Shown here piece after piece: positions 1 to 6,635 of a DNA stretch of 17,418 nt. Under the pieces are notes generated by a model, which saw only the letters and a program-made list of their open reading frames with translations, did no database searches and was not told where the DNA came from. The stretch is from assembly GCA_965602785.1 (NCBI GenBank), contig CBFDAH010000047.1, positions 1 through 17,418 of the forward strand, written 5' to 3'. Each line of letters begins with the position of its first letter. Within the stretch, counting starts at the first letter, position 1. The position numbers were made by a program, and so were the translations under genes. This DNA is from JBGSLA01 sp965602785 (GTDB lineage Bacteria > Desulfobacterota > Desulfobaccia > Desulfobaccales > 0-14-0-80-60-11).

Positions 1-38
1 TTTTTTTAAAATATGTAAGGGGTTGGGGGAGAGGGTTT

Positions 39-80
39 GGGAGAGGGGGCAGGGGTCCGCGACCCCTGGCCCCCTCTCCC
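39..80. repeat. Long GC-rich hairpin upstream of the sigma factor gene
   Basis: Bases 39-57 and 61-80 are reverse complements apart from one unpaired base, giving a stem of about 19 bp with a 3-base loop (CGC, 58-60). T residues at 36-38 and A residues at 81-83 extend the pairing. The outer arm is a G-rich run facing a C-rich run. It could be the terminator of a gene left of the window, on either strand, or one copy of an interspersed palindromic repeat. The run of T at positions 1-7 lies too far away to be its U-tract in the + direction. Confidence 0.7.
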
Positions 81-216
81 AAAAGACTATTTGCAACAAT
101 CTCATATTATTTTCAAAGTTCAGTGGCAGGCACTGTGGTTATCAAAATGAGAAGTGTTCTTTTAACGTTTGCCTTTCCGGCAGGTCTAAATTAATGAAGC
201 CGGGTGAGGACCGCTC

Positions 217-807
217 ATGACCGAACCTCACCTCGTGGCCCGGGCCCAACAAGGTGACCTCCCGGCCTTCGAGGAACTTGTCAGGAAGTACCAGCGGGAG
301 ATCTACAATCTTGCCTGCCGACTGGTGCAGGATCCCGAGGAGGCCAAGGACATGGCCCAGCAGACCTTTCTGCAGGCCTTCATCCACATTCGGGAGTTTC
401 GGCACCAATCGCAGTTTCGCACCTGGCTGTTTAGGATCGGCATCAATCAATGCTACAACTTTATGAAAAGTAAAAAGAAATATGGCGAGCCGGTGGACAC
501 CCAGGAATTAAAAATAGTGGCGGAGGACTCCCCGGAGGAGGCGCTTGTGGAGGCGGAAGACCGCAGACGCTTATATGCCGCCCTCGAGCATCTCCCCCCC
601 AAACAGCGGGCGGTGCTCACCCTCAAGCTGGAGCAGGGGCTCTCCTATAAGGAAATCAGCGAGCAACTGGGAGGGACCGCCGGGGCCGCCAGAGTCAATT
701 ACTGCCAGGCCTTGAAGACCCTAAAGAAGCATTTGAGAAGTGAGGAAGACCATGACGTGGCGATGCGCCCTTATCCAACGGCGACTGCCAGATTATCCCG
801 ACGGTGA
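217..807 (+). CDS. ECF-family RNA polymerase sigma factor (RpoE-like)
   Basis: This 196-residue protein should direct RNA polymerase to a small stress regulon. Region 2 spans about residues 10-85 and includes FEELVRKYQ, the DxxDxxQxxF-like stretch EEAKDMAQQTFLQAF and FRTWLFRIGINQC. Region 4 spans about residues 120-172, with LPPKQRAVLTL followed by the helix-turn-helix GLSYKEISEQLGGT. There is no region 1.1 or region 3, which fits the ECF class. The start at 217 has TGAGGA at 205-210, six bases upstream. The last 56 bases overlap the anti-sigma gene (752-1492), an arrangement that usually means translational coupling and a dedicated regulator pair. The C-terminal tail lies in this overlap and is probably not conserved. 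The subgroup cannot be assigned by eye, and no autoregulatory promoter was recognised. Confidence 0.93.
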   Translation: MTEPHLVARAQQGDLPAFEELVRKYQREIYNLACRLVQDPEEAKDMAQQTFLQAFIHIREFRHQSQFRTWLFRIGINQCYNFMKSKKKYGEPVDTQELKIVAEDSPEEALVEAEDRRRLYAALEHLPPKQRAVLTLKLEQGLSYKEISEQLGGTAGAARVNYCQALKTLKKHLRSEEDHDVAMRPYPTATARLSRR

Positions 808-1492
808 TCTGAACTCCATTTGGAGGAGTTTGGTGGCGACGCACCTGAAAGGCTGTGCCGACTGCCGCCGGGAGCTGGAAGAGCTCACCGAGATGAAGCA
901 GCTCTATCAGGCTCATCCCCTGCCGGACCCCGGACCTGCCTTCTGGCAGGAGTTCGACCGGGAGCTGCACCTCAAGCTGGCCCAGGTGAACCAGGCCCCC
1001 GAGCCGGCGACCTGGCGGCCTCGCATCCCCTATTACATCCTGGGAGCTACCGCCCTGGCCGGGGTGTTGGCCCTGGCTGTGTACCTGGGCCCCTTCACCA
1101 CTCCGTCTCCCAAATCCAAGCTAGTTCAAACCCAGGAGGAGGCCAGGCCCCCGGTGGCTGTCCAGCCCCAAAAGAGTCCTCGGGTCCGAATGGCGCTCCC
1201 GGCTGCGCCTGCGCCCCCGGCTGCCGCCACCGCCAAGAGAGCGGCCCCGGCCCTCACCGGCAAGGGGAAAGCAGCGCCGGCTCTGGCGGCCAGGCCTGGG
1301 GCGGCCCCGGCCGCTGAGGGGAAATACAGTCTGGCTGCCGGAAAAACGTCCGATTCAGAGAGGGCGCAGATCACAGCAGGGGGGATCTGGCCGGAAGACG
1401 ATATCCTGAGCTGGGATGTGGACGCGGTGGTGGCCGACCTGTCTCGGGAAGAACGGCAAGACCTGAAGAGAAGACTTGAGTCAGGGAGATAA
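752..1492 (+). CDS. Membrane anti-sigma factor with zf-HC2 (ZAS) domain
   Basis: The 246-residue product should hold the ECF factor encoded just upstream inactive at the inner membrane. The cytoplasmic N-terminus carries a zinc-binding anti-sigma signature: Cys5, then His31-x3-Cys35-x2-Cys38. One membrane helix is seen at about residues 92-113. It is followed by a roughly 100-residue Ala/Pro-rich, low-complexity segment that would lie in the periplasm. A conserved-looking C-terminus follows (WPEDDILSWDVDAVVADL, about 216-233). I chose ATG 752 over the in-frame GTG at 740 because it places Cys5 at the usual position for ZAS proteins. The start lies inside the sigma gene, and the next gene begins six bases after this stop. 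The signal that releases the sigma factor is unknown. Confidence 0.88.
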   Translation: MTWRCALIQRRLPDYPDGDLNSIWRSLVATHLKGCADCRRELEELTEMKQLYQAHPLPDPGPAFWQEFDRELHLKLAQVNQAPEPATWRPRIPYYILGATALAGVLALAVYLGPFTTPSPKSKLVQTQEEARPPVAVQPQKSPRVRMALPAAPAPPAAATAKRAAPALTGKGKAAPALAARPGAAPAAEGKYSLAAGKTSDSERAQITAGGIWPEDDILSWDVDAVVADLSREERQDLKRRLESGR

Positions 1493-1498
1493 ACCGCC

Positions 1499-2041
1499 AT
1501 GTTACGCTGTGTGTTTTTAGCAACCCTGTTGTTGCTTCTGGCCGGGGTTCCCAGGCCAGTAGGAGCCTTAACTACCGGTGGCTCCAGCGACCCCATTGAC
1601 CAGTACCAGGCGGACTTCAAGCGCAAGAATCTGGGACCTGCTCTGGGCATTGACCAGTCCAAAGTGGAGCGGTTGCTGCAGATTGATAGGAAATATAAGT
1701 CCCTCAAGCGCCAGGCCATCCAAAAGGCCAGAATGTCGCTGCAGCAGCTTAACCGGGTGATGCGCCAGCCCAAGCCTTCGGAACAGGAGGTGCGGGGCAT
1801 CTTGGGCAATATGATGAGAATCCGCCGGGAGAAGCTGGCCCTGGAGCAACGGCAGCTCGAGGAAGAAAAAACCGTCCTGACGCCCGTGCAGCAGGCCCGC
1901 TATATTCTTCTGCTTATGAATATGCGTCAACAGATTGCCAAGGAGGCCCAAAAAGTGCGGCAGTCCCCCCGGGGAGTGCCTTTGCCTGTTAAGCCCGGTC
2001 CCCGGGAAGTGCCCGTGTCTCGGCCGGGAGGACGTTATTAG
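1499..2041 (+). CDS. Periplasmic Spy/CpxP-like (LTxxQ) protein
   Basis: This 180-residue protein starts with a signal peptide (a hydrophobic run of leucines at about 5-16, with cleavage likely near Ala23). The mature part is highly helical and charged, and contains the family hallmark LTPVQ at residues 127-131 in the segment KTVLTPVQQARYILLL. Proteins of the Spy/CpxP/ZraP/CnrX group act in the periplasm as chaperones or metal sensors and often feed into sigma/anti-sigma systems, as CnrX does for CnrY/CnrH. The gene starts six bases after the anti-sigma stop with AGGGAG at 1483-1488, so the three genes are almost certainly one operon. The C-terminal 25 residues are Pro/Arg-rich and probably disordered. 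Whether the ligand is a metal or unfolded protein cannot be read from the sequence. Confidence 0.8.
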   Translation: MLRCVFLATLLLLLAGVPRPVGALTTGGSSDPIDQYQADFKRKNLGPALGIDQSKVERLLQIDRKYKSLKRQAIQKARMSLQQLNRVMRQPKPSEQEVRGILGNMMRIRREKLALEQRQLEEEKTVLTPVQQARYILLLMNMRQQIAKEAQKVRQSPRGVPLPVKPGPREVPVSRPGGRY

Positions 2042-2083
2042 CAGACAACCCAGGGTAAATTCGTTAATGCTAATTCTGAGTCC

Positions 2084-2124
2084 ATAAGACATCCTGTTTT
2101 ACCGAGAGGTAATTGAGGTCTTAT
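2084..2124. repeat. Nested inverted repeat after the Spy-like gene
   Basis: ATAAGAC (2084-2090) is the reverse complement of GTCTTAT (2118-2124). Inside it TTACC (2099-2103) pairs with GGTAA (2108-2112) around a GAGA tetraloop. It lies 43 bases after the stop at 2041. There is no run of T long enough for a textbook terminator, so it may instead be an mRNA 3'-end structure or a protein site. Confidence 0.5.
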
Positions 2125-2213
2125 TATGATAATGATGCCCTAATTAACCATCAACTTCGTAATATCTCCCTCCTTTCCATCATAAATCTTGTCAAAATCA
2201 TATTAATTATTTT

Positions 2214-2240
2214 TATGACTAGTTGTGACAACCAGTCATA
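2214..2240. promoter_or_regulatory. 27-bp palindrome, candidate operator or terminator stem
   Basis: The arms TATGACT (2214-2220) and AGTCATA (2234-2240), together with GTTG (2222-2225) and CAAC (2229-2232), form a near-perfect palindrome with one A/C mismatch (2221/2233) and a central TGA. As DNA it looks like a dimeric repressor or activator site. As RNA it makes an 11-bp stem with a 3-base loop. A T-run begins near 2256, about 15 bases further on, which is too far for a standard intrinsic terminator. I do not recognise the site as that of a named regulator. Confidence 0.5.
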
Positions 2241-2295
2241 GGCTGTCGCAATTAGTTTTTTGTATTTTTATTAAAATAAATTTCAGTATCGCGCC

Positions 2296-2321
2296 GGAAA
2301 ATATATTGACAAGTGTTTTCC
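2296..2321. repeat. Short inverted repeat around a TTGACA box
   Basis: GGAAAA (2296-2301) and TTTTCC (2316-2321) are inverted with 14 bases between them, and the spacer contains TTGACA (2306-2311), identical to a sigma-70 -35 consensus. No good -10 hexamer follows at 16-18 bases. The promoter reading is therefore weak, and a regulator site or chance is equally possible. Confidence 0.35.
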
Positions 2322-2327
2322 ATAATA

Positions 2328-2349
2328 AAGGTTAAGGCGCCATAACCTT
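2328..2349. promoter_or_regulatory. 22-bp palindrome upstream of the small secreted protein gene
   Basis: Bases 2328-2349 read the same on both strands except for one A/A pair (2335/2342). The arms are AAGGTTA and TAACCTT around a central GGCGCC. It ends 46 bases before the ATG at 2396, where an operator would overlap the promoter or early transcript. It could also fold in the mRNA leader. The regulator is unknown; the ECF factor or another two-fold symmetric DNA-binding protein are possibilities, the latter fitting the symmetry better. Confidence 0.5.
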
Positions 2350-2395
2350 ATTTTACTATCAATCACACTTTGGATAAAGGAAAGGAGAAGCAGTT

Positions 2396-2728
2396 ATGAA
2401 GAAGTGGCAAAAAATGGCCATCGCTGGATTGGTGGCCGGCAGCGTGGCGCTGGGAAGCATCCCGGCCCTGGCGGAGACCACCAGCCCCCGGGTCGACAAG
2501 CGGGAGGCTTACCAGCAGGGACGGATTTACCGAGGCGTGGATTCTGGGAAAATCACCCCGAGGGAGTTCAACCGCCTGGAAAGGGAACAGGCCCGCATTC
2601 GGGGGGCCGAAGCGCGCATGAAGGCCGACGGCGTTTACACCCGTCGGGAGCGTCTCCGGACCAACAAGATGCTGAACCGGAGCAACCGCCACGTCTACCG
2701 GGCCAAACACAACCGGCGCGTTCGGTAA
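2396..2728 (+). CDS. Small secreted basic protein of unknown function
   Basis: The 110-residue product has a clear Sec signal peptide: KKWQK, a hydrophobic core at about 7-22, and a probable AxA cleavage site (ALA) at about 24-26. The mature protein of about 84 residues is very rich in Arg and Lys. It shows a helical, EF-hand-like spacing of charged residues in two related segments, around SGKITPREFNRLEREQ and DGVYTRRERLRTNKM, ending in an Asn/Arg/His-rich tail. From memory, similar small exported proteins of unknown role occur in many proteobacteria; I know of no assigned function. A strong AAAGGAG at 2381-2387 supports the start. The gene is monocistronic, with palindromes upstream and a terminator downstream. 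A role in envelope stress is only a guess from its position after the sigma cassette. Confidence 0.8.
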   Translation: MKKWQKMAIAGLVAGSVALGSIPALAETTSPRVDKREAYQQGRIYRGVDSGKITPREFNRLEREQARIRGAEARMKADGVYTRRERLRTNKMLNRSNRHVYRAKHNRRVR

Positions 2729-2755
2729 AGCTCGCTCTGAACACCAGGAAGAATC

Positions 2756-2791
2756 GAGAGGCCGGGGGATTGATCCCCTGGTCTCTTTTTT
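2756..2791 (+). terminator. Rho-independent terminator of the small secreted protein gene
   Basis: GAGA (2756-2759) pairs with TCTC (2782-2785), and GGGGAT with ATCCCC (2773-2778) closes the top of the stem. A small internal asymmetry separates the two halves. Six T residues follow at 2786-2791. The hairpin begins 28 bases after the stop codon at 2728. Confidence 0.8.
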
Positions 2792-2970
2792 GGCATCCTC
2801 GCCGCCTGCTTGAACGGTTCCTGGATATTGGACAGAACCAGGGGTGATGTGATAGGAAAAGGAAGCAATTTCCCCCCGGCCGCCCGGAAGGGCTGAAAAG
2901 GCCCCTTAGCCGGGGTGGGAGAGGTGCAGGTTACAATATTCTCATTTAGTCCCAAAAGGAGCTTATCTTT

Positions 2971-4194
2971 ATGCTCTTGTTGTTCCATACGGCCGAGGAG
3001 GCTGAGCCCCCCCAGGGCCAGCGGTTTTTATCCGGCCGACGGAAATTTTTATATATAGGCATTGTGGTGGTGTTGGTGCTGGTGGCCATCGAGGTGGGCT
3101 TGAAATTCATGTATTCCATCCAGGATAAAGACCCCACCCCCCATCAGCAGGCCACCCAGATTACCCCATACGCCGACCTTGTTTGGCCCCAAGAGTATTT
3201 TGCCGAGGAGCGCAGTACCAAACCCCTGTTTGTTCCCTATATCATGTGGCGCCGCCAGGAGTTTCACGGCAAGCACCTCAACATTTCTCCCGAAGGTCTC
3301 AGGAAAACCTGGAATGCGCCGGTGGCCGCGGACCAGGCAGTGAAAAAGGTCTTTTGCTTCGGGGGCTCCACCACCTGGGGGGTGGGGGCCCGGGACGACT
3401 TCACCATCCCCTCCCTCCTCTCGAAAAAGCTGAACCAGGGAACGGCCCGCTATGTCGTGGTGAATTACGGGGAAAAGGGCTACACTTTGACGCAAGAGGT
3501 GATGCAACTGGTGTTGCTTCTCAAGCAGGGGATCATCCCCGACTACGTCATCTTTTATGATGGGATCAACGAAGTCATGGTGGGCACCAAAAACAACCAA
3601 CCGGGATCAATTTTCGGGGCCGACACCATTCGCCGTCAGCTTTTCAAGCGGAAAAAAGATTCACTGTGGCGCAAGTTCAATAAGGAGTTGGGGCGGACCG
3701 GCATCTCCCGGGGCATCAGGGATTTAAGAGATTTGGTAAGGTCCTATACCCGGAAACCGAAGCGTTTTACCCCGAAAGAAGAAAAGGCCCTGGACCGGTT
3801 GGCGGACGACATCGTGGCGGACTATATCAAAAATGTCGAGGTGGTAAAACACCTGGCCCAGGCCTATGGTTTCCAATACCTGTTTCTCTGGCAGCCGGCC
3901 CTGTGCACCAACCAGGCCCTGACCGACGAGGAGAAGCAGTTGTCTGCCTGGACCAACCGGAAAATGGTGAAAATGTACCAACTGGTCTATGAGCGGATGG
4001 CTCGGGTCAAAATGCCCCATTTTTCTAATATTGCCACCATGTTCGACCAGAAGAAAAAAACCCTCTACTTTTCCTGGGCCCACATCACCGAAGAAGGCAA
4101 TGAACAGGTGGCACAGCGCATCTATAAGATTTTTCAACGGGAATTTCCCTCGAAAATCTCGGCTCAATCGAAGGAGACGCCGGGCCGCCACTGA
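2971..4194 (+). CDS. Membrane-anchored SGNH/GDSL-fold protein of the polysaccharide cluster
   Basis: This 407-residue protein has one N-terminal membrane helix at about residues 26-46, so the catalytic domain should face the periplasm. SGNH blocks are visible: block I is FGGSTTWG with the likely nucleophile Ser133, block II has Gly170 in the segment NYGEKGYT (165-172), and block III is YDGINE with Gly198 and Asn200. Block V contains His371 in SWAHITEEGN. The usual Asp three residues before the His is Ser368 here, so the Ser-Asp-His triad looks incomplete. Proteins of this kind in exopolysaccharide clusters are thought to add or remove acyl groups on the glycan. The start has AGGAG near 2957 at good spacing. 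It lies 82 bases upstream of a glycosyltransferase gene. Confidence 0.75.
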   Translation: MLLLFHTAEEAEPPQGQRFLSGRRKFLYIGIVVVLVLVAIEVGLKFMYSIQDKDPTPHQQATQITPYADLVWPQEYFAEERSTKPLFVPYIMWRRQEFHGKHLNISPEGLRKTWNAPVAADQAVKKVFCFGGSTTWGVGARDDFTIPSLLSKKLNQGTARYVVVNYGEKGYTLTQEVMQLVLLLKQGIIPDYVIFYDGINEVMVGTKNNQPGSIFGADTIRRQLFKRKKDSLWRKFNKELGRTGISRGIRDLRDLVRSYTRKPKRFTPKEEKALDRLADDIVADYIKNVEVVKHLAQAYGFQYLFLWQPALCTNQALTDEEKQLSAWTNRKMVKMYQLVYERMARVKMPHFSNIATMFDQKKKTLYFSWAHITEEGNEQVAQRIYKIFQREFPSKISAQSKETPGRH

Positions 4195-4210
4195 TCTGCC
4201 CCAAGCGGCG

Positions 4211-4250
4211 GTGTCCTGACCCTCAGGATCACACAGCCCGCAGCAGGGCT
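4211..4250 (+). other. Two small hairpins between the SGNH and GT4 genes
   Basis: TCCTGA (4214-4219) pairs with TCAGGA (4223-4228) around CCC, and AGCCC (4235-4239) pairs with GGGCT (4246-4250). Neither is followed by a run of T. They fill the 82-base gap and may modulate the mRNA rather than end transcription. Confidence 0.35.
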
Positions 4251-4276
4251 TTGGCGGACGGCGACATTAATTCCAC

Positions 4277-5431
4277 ATGGCCCCACCCTATCGCCTGTTG
4301 CACGTTATCGATCACCTGGGGTCCGGCGGCGCCCAGGAGGCGGTGTGTCATCTGGTCAAGTATGGCCGGCGGCGGTATTTCCAACCGGAGGTGGCGGCCC
4401 TCCATGGCTTCGGCCACTACTTCGAGGTTCTCAGGGCCTGGGGCGTCCCGGTATACTCCTTGGCGCCCCACCGGGTGGCTAAGTTGGCCGTGCCCCTGAT
4501 GGTTCCAAGACTTTTGGGTCTCCTGGCCCGCAACCGCTATGATGTGGTGCATTGTCACCTGTTTGGCGCCAACTTGCTGGGTAATTCCCTGGCGGCCCTG
4601 TGCCGGGTGCCGGTGCGCCTTACCCACGACCAGACCAACGACGATCTCCGTCACCGCTCCTTCCTCTATCGCGGCCTGGATATCCAGGCCAACCGGCTGG
4701 CGCATCACATCGTGGCGGTGTCCTCCTCCATCCGCACCTTTCTGTGTGAACAGGAGGGCATACCCGCTGATAAAGTCACCGTGATTTATAACGCCGTGGA
4801 TCTGGAGCGGTTTACCCCCGAGGCCCAGGGCGCGGGGCGGGAGAACTGGCGGCAAGCCTGGGGCCTGCCGGCTGAGGCCCTGGTGGTGGGCGGCATAGGC
4901 AGGCTGCACTATCAGAAAAATTTTCCCCTCTTTCTGGAAGTGGCCGCCGAAGTGAGCGCCATGATTCCTGAGGCGGTGTTTGTCATTGTCGGGGAGGGGC
5001 CGGACCGGGCCGCCCTGGAGGAGATGAGCCGGAAACTGGGCCTGGCCTCCCGGGTGCGCTTCCTGGGGTTTGTCAAAGAAATGCCGGAGTTGTACCAGAA
5101 CCTGGACGTGCTGCTTCTTACCTCGCATTTTGAGGGAACCCCCCTGACGGTTCTGGAGGCCCTGGCCATGGGCGTGCCGGTGGTGGCCTCCCGGGTGGAC
5201 GGCGTGGCGGAAGTTTTGCAAAACGGCCGGGACGCCTGCCTCATACCCCCGGGACGCCGGGACCTGTTTGTGGGGGAAGTGTGCCGGGTCTTGCGGGACC
5301 GGGCCCTGGGGCAGCGGCTAGCCCTGGCCGGCCAGGAAACGGTGCGGCGGCGCCACTCGGCGGCAGCCATGGTGCGCCAGGTGGAAGACTTGTACCTGCA
5401 GTTATTGGAACGCGGGCGGGGCCATGATTAG
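4277..5431 (+). CDS. Glycosyltransferase family 4 (GT-B fold)
   Basis: The 384-residue enzyme should transfer a sugar from a nucleotide donor to a growing lipid-linked or surface glycan at the cytoplasmic face. The N-terminal Rossmann domain starts with LLHVIDHLGSGGAQEAV, whose Gly-rich loop is typical of the family. The C-terminal donor domain starts near GGIGRLHYQKNFP, with the Arg and Lys that contact the diphosphate, and runs through VGEGPDRAALE. The EX7E motif is intact: Glu286 and Glu294 in SHFEGTPLTVLEALAMGVPVV. No strong ribosome binding site precedes ATG 4277, but no earlier in-frame start is available. Sugar specificity cannot be inferred. It follows the SGNH gene and precedes a probable new transcription unit. 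Confidence 0.88.
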   Translation: MAPPYRLLHVIDHLGSGGAQEAVCHLVKYGRRRYFQPEVAALHGFGHYFEVLRAWGVPVYSLAPHRVAKLAVPLMVPRLLGLLARNRYDVVHCHLFGANLLGNSLAALCRVPVRLTHDQTNDDLRHRSFLYRGLDIQANRLAHHIVAVSSSIRTFLCEQEGIPADKVTVIYNAVDLERFTPEAQGAGRENWRQAWGLPAEALVVGGIGRLHYQKNFPLFLEVAAEVSAMIPEAVFVIVGEGPDRAALEEMSRKLGLASRVRFLGFVKEMPELYQNLDVLLLTSHFEGTPLTVLEALAMGVPVVASRVDGVAEVLQNGRDACLIPPGRRDLFVGEVCRVLRDRALGQRLALAGQETVRRRHSAAAMVRQVEDLYLQLLERGRGHD

Positions 5432-5436
5432 GATGA

Positions 5437-5467
5437 CCGCCCTCACGAACAGTGGGCGGCGAATTTT
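5437..5467 (+). terminator. Possible weak terminator after the first GT4 gene
   Basis: CCGCCC (5437-5442) and GGGCGG (5454-5459) form a stem six bases after the stop at 5431, followed after a few bases by four T residues (5464-5467). The U-tract is short, so termination may be partial. A promoter downstream at 5558 fits a transcription boundary here. Confidence 0.4.
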
Positions 5468-5557
5468 CGGTCCGTGGTATGCTATAGTCCGTGAATGTCT
5501 TTGGAAAAAAAGGAACTCGGAGGGTCGGCTTTCCCAGGGAAGAGGCGCAAGGGTTTC

Positions 5558-5587
5558 TTGAAATATTAAAGAAATCCCTGGTATAAT
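5558..5587 (+). promoter_or_regulatory. Sigma-70-type promoter for the GT2-asnB-GT-C-GT4 unit
   Basis: TTGAAA (5558-5563) and a perfect TATAAT (5582-5587) are separated by 18 bases. Transcription would start near 5594, leaving a leader of about 37 bases before ATG 5631. It lies in a 199-base gap, the longest within the cluster. This is the best canonical promoter I see in the window. Confidence 0.65.
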
Positions 5588-5630
5588 AAAAACTTCAAAT
5601 TTTTTAAGCACATTCAGGATTTCGACTAGC

Positions 5631-6626
5631 ATGCAAACCATCCCCTCCTTTGAACCGCAAGCTGTCCAGATGGATGAATGTTACCTCTCTGTCGTCATTC
5701 CGGTATTCAATGAATTGGAGAGTCTGGATATCCTCCATCAACAATTAAAAGCGGTACTGACGTCTTTGGAGCGATCCTACGAGATTATCTATGTTGATGA
5801 CGGCAGCACCGATGGCGGTTTGGTGAAACTTAGGAAGCTGGCGGAAGAAGATAACACGGTGGCGGTGATTCAGCTCAGACGCAACTTCGGGCAGACCTCG
5901 GCTCTCTCCGCCGGCATCGATTATGCCCGGGGTGAAGTGGTGGTATGCCAGGACGCCGACCTGCAAAACGACCCCGAGGACATCCCTCGCCTGTTGGCCA
6001 AGTTGGATGAAGGCTATGATCTGGTGAGCGGCTGGCGCAAAGACCGGCAAGACCACTGGCTTTGGCGCAAGACCACCTCAGTCCTGGCCAATTGGCTCAT
6101 CTCCCGGGTGGTGGATTTCAAGCTCCATGACATCGGCTGCACCCTGAAGGCCTACCGCCGGTCACTTCTTAACCACATTCGCCTTTACGGCCAGATGCAT
6201 CGGTTCATTCCGGCCCTGGCGCTGCAGGTGGGGGCCAGGGTGGCCGAGATCCCCGTCAACCACAAGCCCCGCCTCTATGGCCGTTCCAAGTACGGCATCA
6301 GCCGCACCTTCAGTGTCATTCTTGACTTGCTCACCATTAAGTTTCTCGGGAGCTTTTCCTCCAACCCCCTCAGGATTTTTGGAGGCTTCGGCCTGGTGCT
6401 CATCGGGCTCAGCGTCCTGACCGGCATCATCATGATCTTTCAGAAGTACTTCTACAACCAGTCTCTCATTCAAACCCCTTTGCTGCTCCTGTCCACCATG
6501 CTGTTCATCCTCGGATTTTTCTGTGTCTTACAAGGTTTCACGGCGGAACTTCTCAGCCGCACTTATCATGAATCCCAGGGCAAGCCGACGTATATCGTCC
6601 GTCAGGTTTATCGCTCTTCCCATTAA
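5631..6626 (+). CDS. Family 2 glycosyltransferase with two C-terminal membrane helices (GtrB/DPM1/ArnC type)
   Basis: The 331-residue enzyme belongs to the GT-A group that loads sugars such as glucose, mannose or aminoarabinose onto polyprenyl phosphate at the inner membrane. The N-terminal catalytic domain has VVIPVFNE (about 20-27), DDGSTD (56-61), the metal-binding DADLQ (108-112), and the downstream basic stretch around HKPRLYGRSKYG. Two membrane helices follow, at about residues 246-270 and 282-304. The start at 5631 has only a modest AGGA about 11 bases upstream; Met14 is an alternative. Its polyprenyl-phosphate sugar could be the donor for the GT-C-like protein two genes downstream, an inference from the usual pairing of these families. 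The stop lies nine bases before the asnB start. Confidence 0.88.
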   Translation: MQTIPSFEPQAVQMDECYLSVVIPVFNELESLDILHQQLKAVLTSLERSYEIIYVDDGSTDGGLVKLRKLAEEDNTVAVIQLRRNFGQTSALSAGIDYARGEVVVCQDADLQNDPEDIPRLLAKLDEGYDLVSGWRKDRQDHWLWRKTTSVLANWLISRVVDFKLHDIGCTLKAYRRSLLNHIRLYGQMHRFIPALALQVGARVAEIPVNHKPRLYGRSKYGISRTFSVILDLLTIKFLGSFSSNPLRIFGGFGLVLIGLSVLTGIIMIFQKYFYNQSLIQTPLLLLSTMLFILGFFCVLQGFTAELLSRTYHESQGKPTYIVRQVYRSSH

Positions 6627-6635
6627 GTGGTCTGC

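Larger units (their letters stand above)
2042..2395. other. AT-rich spacer carrying four inverted repeats
   Basis: This 354-base stretch is far more AT-rich than the genes around it. I find no credible coding sequence in it. It holds inverted repeats at 2084-2124, 2214-2240, 2296-2321 and 2328-2349. Their density just upstream of the small secreted protein gene suggests terminators, operators or both. The ribosome binding site AAAGGAG for the next gene is at 2381-2387. Confidence 0.75.

Noticed and set aside
23..220. A 65-codon frame before the sigma gene, with a stop overlapping its ATG (ATGA at 217-220)
   Set aside because: It reads through the large hairpin at 39-80, lacks a ribosome binding site and has no protein-like composition; the overlap is probably chance.
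1126..1809. A 227-codon frame on the - strand
   Set aside because: Shadow of the anti-sigma and Spy-like genes; the ZAS and LTxxQ motifs on the + strand settle the coding direction.
2306..2311. TTGACA as a -35 box for the small secreted protein gene
   Set aside because: No acceptable -10 hexamer lies 16-18 bases downstream; the nearest TAATAA is only 11 bases away.
4229..5221. A 330-codon open frame on the - strand
   Set aside because: Antisense shadow of the first GT4 gene; rich in His, Gln and Gly with no recognisable motif.
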